A stretch of 64,000 bases of DNA, from assembly GCA_036250225.1 (NCBI GenBank), contig JAPZLL010000030.1, positions 370,278 through 434,277 on the forward strand. Direction: 5' to 3'. Of the stretch, positions 1 to 10,872 are shown piece by piece. The position numbers were made by a program, and so were the translations under genes. The notes beneath the pieces were generated by a model. The model did not search any database, had not been told where the DNA came from, and saw only the letters and a list, made by a program, of their open reading frames with translations. The DNA comes from Cercophora sp. LCS_1 (lineage: Eukaryota > Ascomycota > Sordariomycetes > Sordariales > Lasiosphaeriaceae). Every line of letters begins with the position of its first letter. The stretch's first letter is position 1.

Positions 1-458
1 GATTTTTGGACCCGGTCGTGATTGATATGAGCTCGCTTCGGCGTTGGTGCATCTCAGTCGCAGTTGTGAAGCCCATGGGCACCAATTTCGAGGCTAGAAA
101 AATTAGCATGGGTAAGGAGATATCATACGGCGAAGATCTCGCCATACCTTCAGCAAGAATCTTTCCCGCTTTCACCTCCGAAATGCCTTTGATTTGTTCC
201 AAGACCCGACGCGGGGTGTAGGCAACAGACTCGACTGTGTTATACCCCCCATCGATAATCAATTGGATATCGCGCTTGGTAAGACCGGCAATTCCCTTTC
301 AAGGCAATTAGCAAAGTTCATACATCAAATGTGTTGATGGGATGTGGTAGCGGCCCAACGTGTACCTCAAGTGCTGTGAGCGGGGTCGGCGCACCAGGGC
401 CAGCGTTGCCCATATCCTCGCCATTCTCGGCCTCGTTATAATCCTCGTGTGCGGACAT
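1..458 (-). CDS. RAD51: RAD51 recombinase, N-terminal part, truncated by window edge
   Basis: RAD51 forms filaments on single-stranded DNA and catalyses strand exchange in homologous recombination in the nucleus. Three exons are visible: 366-458, 148-295 and 1-93 (continuing off the window). Introns are 296-365 (70 nt) and 94-147 (54 nt), both GT-AG. The joined frame gives 111 residues. It carries the helix-hairpin-helix N-terminal domain with the family signatures LTKRDIQLIIDGGYNTVES, VAYTPRRVLEQIKGIS and SKLVPMGFTTATE, ending at TTGSKN just before the ATPase core. The start at 458 gives a short acidic leader of 31 residues before the domain. The wording VAYTPRR/KGISE and MGFTTATE fits RAD51 rather than DMC1. 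The Walker motifs lie outside the window, so nothing can be said about catalytic integrity. Confidence 0.95.
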
Positions 459-909
459 TTTGGTTACAGTAGAGATAATCCAGGGCTTTTCGACAGGATC
501 GGGCTATGAGGGCAAGCTTGTGGGTGGCTGCTGAATTACCAAATTGTGTGTTGACGGCGGACAAATCGTGGCGCGAACCGCGTCAGCTTTGCAGCAACCA
601 CAAACACGGTGTCATGTGACCCACTTCTGCCTGGACAGGCCCCATCAACACCAAACTCAAAAACCGGACGTCACTTCATCGGAATCTTCAAGAGACAGGC
701 AGAATAGAGGTCACATTACAAGCTCGCATTCTACACATGCAACAGTCCGGCAATCTGCCAGTTTCGGTTTTGTTTCCAAAAGAAAGAGTATTCATCCGTG
801 TATGATTTTCCAAACGCCAGGAATGCTCGGTATCCAATCCATCAGCTTTTTGATCAGAAGCATAAATACCACGCTGAGCGCTACCGAGGAGGCTCAGCAG
901 ATGTAACTC
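459..909. other. Intergenic, 5' flank of RAD51
   Basis: This stretch lies upstream of RAD51 and downstream of the next minus-strand gene. An open frame of 120 codons on the plus strand (544-906) has no recognisable domain and no fungal intron signals. I see no RNA gene or repeat. Confidence 0.5.
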
Positions 910-2092
910 TCACACCGCCTGATTAAATGTCGATTCTTCCTCGCGGCTATGGCCATTTGACTTCTTTCTCAATCTATTTGGTGGCCTTTCCGACGAGACC
1001 GCCCCGTCCACCTCATGAAGGACGCCAAAGGTTCCCGCTGGAAGAACTTCAAAGCCCTCGTTGACTCGCCGGGTCGCCCGATTGACATGCAGATCTCCTG
1101 GCCCAAATGTTGGCTGAGGAACTAACAGCTCCTGATGCTGTCGAACCCCGTGATCTCCCCGGGACAAGGCTGAAACCCCACTCGGAGTTCGAGCTGTCGA
1201 CGGTGCGTCGAACGGATCGCCGGGTTCTTCGGGCCAATTACGGGACATGGCTGTGTGGTAACCTGCCCGGCTGTCCTGAGTGCTTCTCGACGTATAAAGC
1301 CTAGAGCTTCGGGAGGACGTGTAGCTTCGTCCACTCACGCTCCTCGGCGATCGTGGCTGTGAGTCCAGCGACTCACCCGAAGACGACACAGAACTTCGCT
1401 GGCTCGGTAGCCTGGGATTACGCGGGCTTGAAGTGGGCGCGTATGTTTCAAAGGTCGGCTTCGTGTGAGGGTGACCATCGAGTCTTCGCAGAGTGTCCTC
1501 GTTCAACACACCTCGATGTGGGCTTGGTCTACTCGGTTTTGCTACCAAGTACGGCACTCGTGATTCGACCGGATGACCGTCACCCAGCCCGCCTAAGGGC
1601 GTTCGGTCCGGGGTTTGCTGGTCTTCACGGCACATTGCCAGCGCTCCTGGTTTAGGGCCATCCGAATATTCGGTGGCCTTCTCGGGATCAAGATTGATCA
1701 TGGTAACCGAAGGCGCAAGCTTTGCCGACGCTGTTTCTGTGGGAGAAACCGGCCTAGATATCCAAATCCCCTGGACCTGCACGCCGCTCTGGATTGCCCG
1801 GATACCGAACGGGATCTCGTTTCCTCGCTTCAGGGGTAGGCCCGTCCTGCGCATCTCCTCCAGTCGAGCTTTCTTTTCTTCGTCCAGTATTGCTTGTTTC
1901 TTCATGAGCCGGGTGTTCCACCACAACTTTACCAGTCCCGCGAGGAAGACCGCCACGATGCCCATAGCAAGAACCTATCCAGTCGTTAGCAACCGGTCGT
2001 CAACTCTACATGGGATCAGAGGCACGAACAAAGGTCATCTGCTGCCATAACTGCCAGGTAATGAAAAACCTCCCGTCGGTTTCTTCGTCCAT
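910..2092 (-). CDS. Small membrane-anchored Ser/Arg-rich fungal protein
   Basis: Two exons: 2030-2092 (21 codons) and 910-1974, joined across a 55-nt intron (1975-2029) with donor GTTCGT, a GCTAAC branch point and a TAG acceptor. The product is 375 residues. The join reconstructs one hydrophobic segment at about residues 18-38 (MTF followed by VLAMGIVAVFLAGLVKLWW), followed by a basic/acidic coiled stretch (RLMKKQAILDEEKKARLEEM). This predicts an N-terminal membrane anchor with a cytosolic tail. The tail contains a conserved-looking block (GNEIPFGIRAIQSGVQVQGI) and then about 250 residues rich in Ser, Arg and Pro that look disordered. I recall similar proteins in Sordariomycetes, but no function is known to me. 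The start is chosen because the spliced N-terminus completes the membrane helix; the downstream ATG at 1965 would cut it. Confidence 0.75.
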
Positions 2093-5000
2093 CTTTTGGC
2101 GGCTGGAAAAGGCAACCTAGATGCGTGCCAACCCGTTACCGTGAAGACTGAAGCTGCTGGTCGCAATCTTAGCCCAGGGGCGATTGGAACGAGGAGAGAG
2201 AAACCTGTTCTCGCCGGATGCGCTGCAACACCCAGCAGCCCAGGAGGAGCGAAGGACAGCAGACGGTCTGCGCAGCAGGAAAGAACAGGCAAACGCCAAC
2301 TTCCCTGCGCAACCTGCCTCGCAGCTAAGGCAGCAAACAAAGGACAAGGACAGTACCTTACGGTAGGGCCAACGCTTTGCTGATTTGACCCCACCCGTCT
2401 CCCAACCTCTGGGACCGGACTTTTCAGGTCCAGCCTTGCACAGATTCCCACATGCAGGCGCCTCGATGCTATCGACAAACGCGATATCAATTTGAGTCGG
2501 ACTCGGTGTGGGATCGGGCCGGTATTCACGGTACGGGGCGACACCCATAAGATTAAGCAAACCCCATGCACTGAATACCGCCGAGACGAGCAGAGAGCCC
2601 GTGGAATACTCCTAAAGGTAAGGAAGCGAATGACAAGCAAACAGAAAGCTAGTAGCTCCGAGTCTTGGCCACTCGGCGGCTGGACGGAATCCCTTGGCTT
2701 TTTGTATGAGCATGAGACGGTCTCACGGGTAGCAGCAGCGCGCGCAGAATTTTGGGAGTTTAATCAACGAACACGGCCCCCTTCCAGGGAACATGGGCCG
2801 CGCTGCCATCGACATTGAATGCGGTGACGAATCTGTCCACTGCCGACTCCGCCATACGGCAGGTCTAAACACTCAACAGCTTCCACCCAGAGAACAAGGC
2901 GGGGCGTTCCTGGCAGCGCGGAATCCAGCTCGGCAGGCTAAATGCGCCGACGAAGACGTTGTGAAAGGGTCGTCGAGATTGACTGTATCTACCGGCTGGC
3001 CGAAAAAAAAACCAGGCTCGTGGACCATCATGATGCGCCACTGGGTCAGGGCCAACAAGCTGCGATTCGCGGGCGAGGGAAAAAAAGGAGGGCCAGGCCC
3101 GGCTGATTTCACCCTCCAGACTTTGTTGATGAGCGTTTCGTGGGGCAATGGCAACACACCCTCGACGATGACGACGCACTGGTACATATTTTCCCAGCAA
3201 GAGTCCGGCAAAGTTCCGTCCCTCGCTGAATTCATCCATATTACCACGCCCGACTCACCATCTGTGAGACCGCGGCATTTTTTCTAATTTCGGCCACAGC
3301 TGTTTGTAGGTGTTCCACAAACGAGGGAAAAAAACTGTTACACGAATCCCGGCTTGTTTGGTAGTCTCGTGTCGATTCCACAGTGTTGGTTGATCAGTCA
3401 AAAAGCCATAAAAGGCTCTACGCCAAATTTCCATGCTTTCCGTGCGGATCGACACCCACAATTCCAGCTCATAACATAATCATCTTGCGAGTGCAGTCGG
3501 GAAACGTTGCCCCAAGCCAAGTTTGATGTTGACACCACCCCTGGCGACCCAACGGTCCCCCACATCGGCGGATCTGGAGATCTCAAGCTTCACTTGGCTT
3601 CAACAGGGGATCCACTACCAGGAAACCCCTGTAACAAGCCAGTACCGCTTCGGCAACAGAACTCAATTCTAGAAAAGCCTCATCGGGTTTCTGTTTCTCT
3701 CTCTTCCAGGCGAGTCTCCGACAAGACCTCCCCAGCCCGCGCAACACGTCGCGCTTCGTTATCCCACCTCCAGTCGACGCTCCGGGCCTCGAGGCTCATC
3801 TGAAATACCCATCGGTATCTATCAAGGACCTTCCAATGCAAAGCACCAAGGACGTCAACGCTATGGCTCCGGTCTGCTGATACACCGTGATTCCGGACAT
3901 ACTTACCCTAGCGTCGACTTCGGGGCAGGCTATCCTTCAGGCGAAGCTACCAATCCTCAGACAACTCCACCGCAACGCCATGAGCGTACTAGCATTTACA
4001 CTCTAAATGACGGCCTCTCCTGGGACGGACTAACCTACATCCTCCCCGATAAAAAATATGGGCTAGGTCACACTTGAGGGTACCCGCATAGGTGGGCGTT
4101 GTTCGGACTCACTAAACCGTTCATGGCCCAGGACGTGTTCCTCAGAATCGTTGGCAGATGATCCCTTGTCGACTGGCCTCGAGCAGGTAGCGAGGCACCT
4201 TCAAAGGGGACATTCCAAAGCTACTTCCACTGGACCTCAACGAGACTGACACCGATTCAACTCGTTCAATTCAGAAGATACCCAGTCTATTACCACACTG
4301 AACATGGATACGTGCATACCGATGTGTGCTCTCTAGCACTGACAGAAGCATGCCATCATTGCCCTTTTGTCCGTGCTACACCCTCTTCACCTCTAATCAT
4401 GGAGCTTGTGGACCTCGACATGAGCGCCTCAATACCTAACAAGCAATCTCCTTTTGATGAGCCTTAGGTAATGTTTTGGCTCCTGAGCCAAGCATGTGGC
4501 CTAATCCCAGAGCAAATGATCCCAAATGCAAGATCGAAGGCCGAAAAGCATATATCTGTAAACTTTGTATCCTGCAACGGTGAGCTAGGCAAAAACAAAC
4601 AAATAGCGTTTAGCTATCAGCAATCCAAAACGCTGGAAACTAATGTGAGCCAGAACTGAACAGCTGCGAAAAGAAAACAGGTTCCTCTTTCCAAGCCCTT
4701 GTCGAAAGAACCCCTTCGATTTCGATGACCCAGTCATCCATTGCCCAAAGAAGGCCCCCGTTTGTGCGCCGTAAGTGAGGAAAAACAGGCGCACAAGCCC
4801 AGTGGCCAAATCCATGTCAGCATGATGCGCTGATCTCGTATCAAAAACAAGCAGTAGCCACCATCTCCACGGGTGAGACTGCGCCGATGCTCCATGTCCG
4901 TAGATGCATAAACAGAAATCACACGTTGTCATCCTAACCGGTGGTGGGGTATCCTGAACGAAAGTAGAGAAGCGGAAATCGCTCGTAAGCGTCAAGAGCG

Positions 5001-5223
5001 TCGAGCTGTATCGTCAAGCCGTCATCAATGTGTAGCCCCCAGAAGCCAAACACGAGCCTATTTCCGCACCCAAGATCAGTGAACCCCAAAACAATGCGCT
5101 CAAACTCAACCATTGAGTTTCTCTATGCAGCTCCATTTACGCCAGACCCGAGAAGCTCGAAGATAAGAATAAAGTTCAAAATGGTGTTCAGACGGAGAAA
5201 ACCCAAGCCGGACGTCGCGGTTG
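2093..5223. other. Gene-poor stretch, no confident gene
   Basis: About 3.1 kb with no gene I can support. Two places hold protein-like frames. On the minus strand about 2400-2605, after a TTTAG acceptor-like site, a frame reads SAVFSAWGLLNLMG, but I could not connect it to a start or to the gene at 910-2092. On the plus strand about 3670-4077 there is a frame of about 135 codons with no ATG (see the separate entry). The rest has only short random frames. Confidence 0.4.
3670..4077 (+). pseudogene. Open frame without start codon, possible gene relic or exon
   Basis: The frame runs open for about 135 codons to a TGA at 4075-4077 and has no ATG. A strong acceptor-like site (pyrimidine run then CTTCCAG) lies near 3708. 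The encoded text includes GSSEIPIGIYQGPSN, SVDFGAGYPSGEATN and LNDGLSWDGLTYILP, which is balanced in composition and looks protein-like. A second frame over the same interval is also partly open. I recognise no family and can find no clear first exon, so this may be a relic, an exon of an unannotated gene, or chance. Confidence 0.2.
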
Positions 5224-6754
5224 TTACCTAATGTCGAGCTGGAAGGGTTTGAAACGACCGCCTATTGTGGCACATCGAGGACATTTCCTGCGTGCCCCCT
5301 GCTCTCCCATCAAGACATCGACGCAAGCTTGGCAAAGCCCGCAGATACATTCGGTGCAGGCGTAGGATTCCCTCAGCAGGGACACACCTTGGCAAGCAGC
5401 GCAATAGATCTGCGTGTTCTGCGAGGAATAACTCGGTGACGAGTCTGACAGGCCTCGTGACTCAATGTGGAAGTTCTCACCACTTTCACCGCTCTCCACG
5501 GACGGGAACGGATCGGGCGCCTCCGGATTGTAGGACGGAGGGGTGAGTGCTTGTTGAAGTGGGGACGCCTGGTAACCTGGGAATGGGCCGTGGTGAAACG
5601 GTGGCAAAGACGCCCGGTGGATGGACACGGGTGATTGAGGCACCTGGCTGGTCAGGCGTGGGTCGAGCATTGAAGGGAAGTTCAGACTCACGGGAGTTCT
5701 GTCCTCATCTATGTCTTCCGTCGCCGAGGCAGCTGCGTCGATCAGGTCCTCCCATCGTTTGCCGAAATCCCCAGAGGGCTCGGCCGAGAGCGCCTTTCTA
5801 TCGCTGCCGGCGGGTCTGAGGTAGTCGGAGCTGCCATCATTTTGCATGCGGCGTAACCACTCTGCAGCGGCGCCCCTAGACTTTCTCCGCTGATGCCCCC
5901 GTTTGGTGATGGATTGTTTCCGGGGGCGATTCGAGCCAAGCGGTCGGTGCAGAGGTGGGAGCGTCGAGGATCGGCCAGGCGGCGAGCCGGAAAGAATCGA
6001 AGGGAGAATTTCCCTCGGCCTGGAAGAATCCAAAGAAGGAAAGGGCGCGCTGGTTACGTCGGCATTGTTTAGATGTATTGGTGGAAGCTCAATCGAGGAC
6101 CTCGGCCTCCTTCCTCCCTCGTGATCCGAATGCCAGTCCTGTGGTTTTTTTTTTAGTAAATGTGCGGCGATTGTGTGAACAAAGCGGCCACTCACGCCTT
6201 CAGAATCCCAGCCAGGTTCGCTTTTGTGGTTGTGCAGCTGGGCAAGGGCAGCTGCAGCAGGATAAAGGGCGGCTCCCGAGTACTCCTCGTGGTGTCGCGG
6301 GGTTCCCGGTACGCTGGATTCGTCACGGCGAAATGTGTGCGAGAGGCCTTTCGGCTGGCTTACATGCGGCTGGCCGCCTGCGTTAGGTTGGGTCTGTGGT
6401 CGCTCGCTCGGCGGGGTGCTGATCATGAGCAAAAAGCTCTCTTCGGTTGCGGGCAGTTTGGAGATGTAGTGTTCTGGGTGCGCTCGACGGATATGCTCCT
6501 GCATGGAGCGATATCTCTTCTCCTGTTGATTCCGGTGGTCAGTTACAGCGCATTGCCCCCGGTTACCAGTTAACTCGGGGCTCGGCAAAAGCTCCCGGCG
6601 GGAAGCAGGGCCGAGGAGTGAGGAGAGGAGGCCGACTCACGCCGATGCAGCGCTTGCGACAGCTTGAGCCATCTTGATTTCGCAGCGGGCAGACGACCTC
6701 ATTGTTGGCGTCGGTAATTGAGAATGATGAGGTGAGGGAAGACCGAGGTGGCAT
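5224..6754 (-). CDS. Two-zinc-finger protein: N-terminal C2H2-like, C-terminal RING-like Cys cluster
   Basis: Three exons: 6641-6754, 6196-6522 and 5224-6138. Introns are 6523-6640 (donor GTGAGT, acceptor AACAG) and 6139-6195 (donor GTGAGT, TTTACTAA branch, CCACAG acceptor). The second intron is 57 nt, so it leaves the frame open if unspliced. The product is 451 residues. Splicing joins CPLRNQDGSSCRKRCIG to EKRYRSMQEHIRRAHPEHY, making a C2H2-type finger at about residues 22-55. The middle is Pro/Ser-rich and likely disordered. The C-terminal 65 residues hold nine cysteines in the order CxxC, CxxCxCxxCxxC, CxxC and end in PFQLDIR, a RING-like or treble-clef zinc site. The role is unknown; a nuclear or ubiquitin-related function is only a guess. 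Confidence 0.8.
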
Positions 6755-9468
6755 CTTGGAAACCCCACCATGCGAAGTCGAGGGGCTTTTGGCGGGGGTG
6801 AGAGACGCTCGCGATAGCTGGTGATAAGATATCGAGGAGTTGGTTGTAACTCAATTGAGAGGGCGCTCACAGCTCGTCTTTACGAGAGCGCAGCTGTTGC
6901 ATCTGCGATTTGTCGACAAGAGCTGAACGGCGAGCACTCCAAGACCAGGACTCATTGAAAAGAAAGCTCCAAGCTCCTCTTCCAGGTGTAACAGGCAGTG
7001 TTTCGAAGGATGTGGGTGGTTTGTGGTAAAGCGCAAGACAACGAGGAGGTGCGGGGGGCTGCCATTTACTGGAACCTCTTCCCTGGACCACAGCCCGTCA
7101 GAGGGGAGGGGGCAGAGGGGGTGCAGATGGTGGTGCATTGTTTCGAGGACTGTGCCGGCCCCTTTGCTGCGTGACTTGGCCACTCAAGGGCGTCGGGCTT
7201 CGCCACCAGGTACCCCCCTAACGCATACAGCTCTGGCCAGCGATTCCCACACTGTGCTTGCTTGACAAGGAAGCAATGAGCTTGAGGTGTGAGAGGAATA
7301 AGGTAATCCGCAACCAGGGCAGTGAGTGATGTTCGATCGATTCGGCGCTGTCTGTCTGGCATTCGTCCAAGCAAGGGACCTCCCATCTGGTCTCGCGACG
7401 GAGAGCAAGAAAAACTCTCAAAGACCAACCCAGCAAACGCTCTCTAAACCGGATCGATCGTCGCAGGCGGTCCCCATTGCAGGTCTCATCGGCTCACGCC
7501 GTCTAGTCTGGTCGAGGGTGATGCTGGTAGTATCCAATGTTGTGAGCGGCCAGACCGGGCCAGACGGCGCAGAGGCGACAAGCTGAAGTTTTGAAGCGGC
7601 AGGCACCTGCCAACCACGCATTGGATATTGAGCCTCCTGGCATTAATGTTTTGACCAGTTCGGCCCATTCAACCAGCTCGCCTCCCAGCCAGCAGAAGCA
7701 CGAGCGGGTGGCTCCTCGACCAACAGTGAATGACACAATGGCGCGGGCGTTTGACTCGACAGGCGGGTCGGCGAGGGAGGGGTGGAAGGCTCGGGGGTGG
7801 GGTGCTTTTTTCGAGGCCGAAGAATGTTGTTTCATGATTGGACACTGGATGCGATGGAGCTTGGTCGCGGGGAGCTCGAACGGGACCTCTGGAGGAAAGC
7901 TGTTCTTGCCTTGGCCCACCAGAGCTTCCGATTGTGGGGTGGCTAGCGCCTCCCGAGCATCCATGCCAATGGAAAACAGGCTCTGCCCAGCAGCTCTTCA
8001 CATGCAGCAAGAGCGGATAAGGTCCTTGCCTTGTGACCCTACAGGAGGCAGAAACGCGCGCATGCGTGGGTATGAACGTGCATCAAGCCAGACCAATGCT
8101 GGCTGCATCTATCAATGGGATCTGCCGGCTGAGGAGCGCTGCGTCCGGGTGTCAATGGCTGTCGTTCATTGTTGCCGACGCTTCTTCGGCTCTTCTCGAA
8201 TGACGGCAGCGATGCCTTGTGTGGTTCAGGGCACTCGACCTATCCCCGCCAAGGGGCGTTCAGACAGGGGCCCCCATTCCCAGCGACCCGGTGTGGCGCA
8301 TCTATTTCCGTCACGAGGCCCCTGAGTCCACTTATTGAAGGCGGTGAAGATTCCGAAGCTGCCCCAGAGGTACTTTCGGACGGATCTGATGCTTTTTCGT
8401 GAATCGCATTCAAACAGTCGCACGACAATTCCAAGGCAGAAAAACACACCAGGAGCAGAGGTGATTTCGCTCTTTCGTTTCACGGCGCCGGCCGAGGGTT
8501 CAACCTCTACACCGTTCAATCAAGCCACATATCGTCAGGGGTCCAAATCACGACTCCGTCACAAAATCGGCACCCCACCACCGGACTTCTCAAACCCTCA
8601 ACGGCGACCGTTACCGCTAAAGGCAGCCTGGAACCACGCTTTCAAGCCTCATCCCGACTAGCTCTCTCATGTCTCAGTGGCCGCCAGAACATTGCGATGC
8701 GATCTGTTGCTTGCCGTGGGGTTCGAGTCGCTAGTTTTTTTTCTCTTCCAGGTTGCACTTTAGATCCGCTGATCAAACGAGTTGTCTGCGTCCAGTTTGG
8801 CGTGGCAAGCAAGAATGAACTGGGCGATACGACGAAACAAGCAGATCACTTCTGATCGGTTCGGATCGTCAGTGTCGTGGCCATCACGAAATTGGAGCTG
8901 TGATATTGGTGTTCTCATGCTCCGCAACGGACACCTGCATACAGGTTCTGTGTCTGTACGAACTTTTCCTACTCAGTCACGTCAAGCTCCCACCTTCCTG
9001 GGGTGGTATTGCTCGTTTCTTTTTTATGTCCTTTTATACTCTCGGGTTCCCAAGTTGCGTCGTTCCCATCTCATCGATCCTTGTCTGGCATTGAGTTTGC
9101 CCAAGGAGGAAGCGTGAGAGTGGCAAGTTGATGCTCCTTTCGAATGGGTGGGTGTGGACGGGCCGCAAGTGCGATGACTGTCAAGAAAGGCTGAGGTTGG
9201 TTGCTCGTTTCCGATGGCATCTGCAAGGACACAAAAGGAGATGCGAGAGTCTAGGCCTAATGGTATGGGGTGTTGACCATCCAATAGTTGACTGTACTCT
9301 GGCGGCTCGCGAAAACCTTCCCTAAGTCAGCACGAAAAGGAGCAACGTGTTGAATCCGCTTCCGTTCAGCCACTTCGTCTCCTTCCCAATGTCGCTCTCC
9401 GCAATGTTTCCAGATATCGACGTCGCAGTGGACGACTTGTCACTCAAGTTGTCCGATCAGTTCCGATC
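6755..9468. other. Intergenic, divergent upstream region, no confident gene
   Basis: About 2.7 kb between two divergent genes (zinc-finger protein on the minus strand, metallo-beta-lactamase-like protein on the plus strand). Several overlapping frames of 60-244 codons exist on both strands, but none shows a domain, coherent codon choice or plausible introns. It probably contains both promoters and 5' leaders. Confidence 0.5.
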
Positions 9469-10872
9469 ATGGCGTTGACCATCAAGCACATCAACGACGA
9501 CGCATCTTTTTTACTTACACTGGAACCTCTGGCCTCCTCCCATTCTAATATTCCACCGCCAAGACCGTTCTATATCTTGTTAGATCCCTGGATAGTTGGA
9601 CCCTCCAAAGTGTTTCATTCAAAACTGTCAATGACAACTCAGCGGGAAAGAGCATGCATCTCCTCATTACTCGAGCTTCCCGAGCCAGACTTGGTCATTG
9701 TATCTCAAGACAAGACAGATCATCTCAACAAGGCCACATTAAAGCAGCTTCCACACACTGGGGCCAAAACTTTGATTCTTGCGGAACCAACCTCAGCCCG
9801 TATCATCAAAAGTTGGAACTATTTCGATAAAGACAAGGTCCGAACAATACCCAAATGGGAAGATTCCCAGCCCGCAGGGAACCTCAGAATACCTGTCCCT
9901 CCCGTCGGATCCGGCCTCCCGGGCGAGGTAACAGTTGCATTCATCCCGCAACGGCGCGACATCACAGGGCTTCACTCCGCAATAGGCATCACGTACAGAC
10001 CGCCAGCCACACCACCGCCGCCACCACCACCATCCCAAGTTCCCCGAAACCACCAACTCCCTGCCACCATCACTCCCCCGTCGACTCCCACCCACGGCCG
10101 TGAGTTCCACCTCCGTTTCCAACCCACCTCGCCACGACAACAAGGATCAACCCCAACATGCCCAGCACCCCTTCGCCCGGCTCGCTCCGTAGCATCTCTC
10201 CCGGCCAACACCCATCAGGCCACTACCAGAAGACCAACTTCTCAACCAAGCCCAGACCGTCCCCTCAGCATCATCTTCTCCCCACACGGCATCACCTACG
10301 ACTCCTTACATAGCTACATCACGAGCCACCTCATCTCCGAAGCCGCCCTCCCTCTCACAGCCCTTCTCCACTGCTTCGACACCGTCACTAGTCCCTGGTG
10401 GCTAGGCGGAAGCCTCCTCCACGGCGCCCCAGCGGGCGCCGAAATCGCCAACAAGCTCGAGGCTCGTGCCTGGATCAGTGCTCACGATGGCGACAAGGAC
10501 ATCAAAGGATTCTTAACCAATTTCCTCTCAATCAAGCGGTTTCGGCCCGATGATGTACTCGACCAGCTGCGGTCTTCTTCCTGTGAGTCGGGATCGGGGA
10601 CGCCAGAATCGCCTGCGAGCAGGCTGTCTGGGAAGGCTAGATCCAGACAGCAGGGCACCGAGGTGATTAGGCTAGGTATTGGTGAGGAGGCGAGGATGAC
10701 TGGCGACAGTGTATTGGGGTTGGAAGGAGGCTGCGGCCTCGTGACCGTTCCGTATGTCTCGACGGTGTCTGGTCCCCGGCCATGGAAACGGAATGGAGCT
10801 GGACACGCAAGTGATGAGAGCTGGCTTGATTTAGGGGATGAGGGGGTCGGGGGCAGGATGAAGCGTCGGTGA
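9469..10872 (+). CDS. Metallo-beta-lactamase-like fold protein with degenerate metal site
   Basis: Single exon, 467 residues. The N-terminal part reads like the UlaG-type beta-lactamase superfamily: a strand and turn with LLDPW at residues 37-41, then LVIVSQDKTDHLN at residues 75-87. In active members this last position is HxHxDH; here residues 79-85 are SQDKTDH, so only the final Asp-His pair is kept. The C-terminal half matches the rest of the fold with IIFSPHGI and an amphipathic AWISAHDGDKD segment, where family members place later metal ligands. Between the halves is a Pro-rich insert of roughly 100 residues, including a run of seven prolines. Similar single-exon proteins occur in Pezizomycotina and are annotated only by fold. 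Catalysis is doubtful without the first histidines. Confidence 0.75.
   Translation: MALTIKHINDDASFLLTLEPLASSHSNIPPPRPFYILLDPWIVGPSKVFHSKLSMTTQRERACISSLLELPEPDLVIVSQDKTDHLNKATLKQLPHTGAKTLILAEPTSARIIKSWNYFDKDKVRTIPKWEDSQPAGNLRIPVPPVGSGLPGEVTVAFIPQRRDITGLHSAIGITYRPPATPPPPPPPSQVPRNHQLPATITPPSTPTHGREFHLRFQPTSPRQQGSTPTCPAPLRPARSVASLPANTHQATTRRPTSQPSPDRPLSIIFSPHGITYDSLHSYITSHLISEAALPLTALLHCFDTVTSPWWLGGSLLHGAPAGAEIANKLEARAWISAHDGDKDIKGFLTNFLSIKRFRPDDVLDQLRSSSCESGSGTPESPASRLSGKARSRQQGTEVIRLGIGEEARMTGDSVLGLEGGCGLVTVPYVSTVSGPRPWKRNGAGHASDESWLDLGDEGVGGRMKRR

Noticed and set aside
2117..2605. Minus-strand hydrophobic frame (SAVFSAWGLLNLMG) considered as an upstream exon of the 910-2092 gene
   Set aside because: That gene has a complete conserved-looking N-terminus starting at 2092, and no splice join to this frame was found.
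2035..2640. 201-codon minus-strand frame overlapping the first exon of the 910-2092 gene
   Set aside because: It uses another frame than the exon that joins to the membrane helix, and its content is not protein-like.
5655..5700. GTGAGT-like site in the zinc-finger gene considered as a further intron
   Set aside because: The nearest acceptor would give a 44-nt, frame-breaking intron and would remove sequence that reads smoothly into the next block.
7591..8325. 244-codon plus-strand frame in the gap before the metallo-beta-lactamase-like gene
   Set aside because: Overlapping antisense frames are equally open, composition is erratic and no family, signal peptide or intron supports it.
8701..8740. 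GGTTCGAGTC-like box suggesting a tRNA
   Set aside because: No matching A box, acceptor stem or anticodon arm could be drawn around it.
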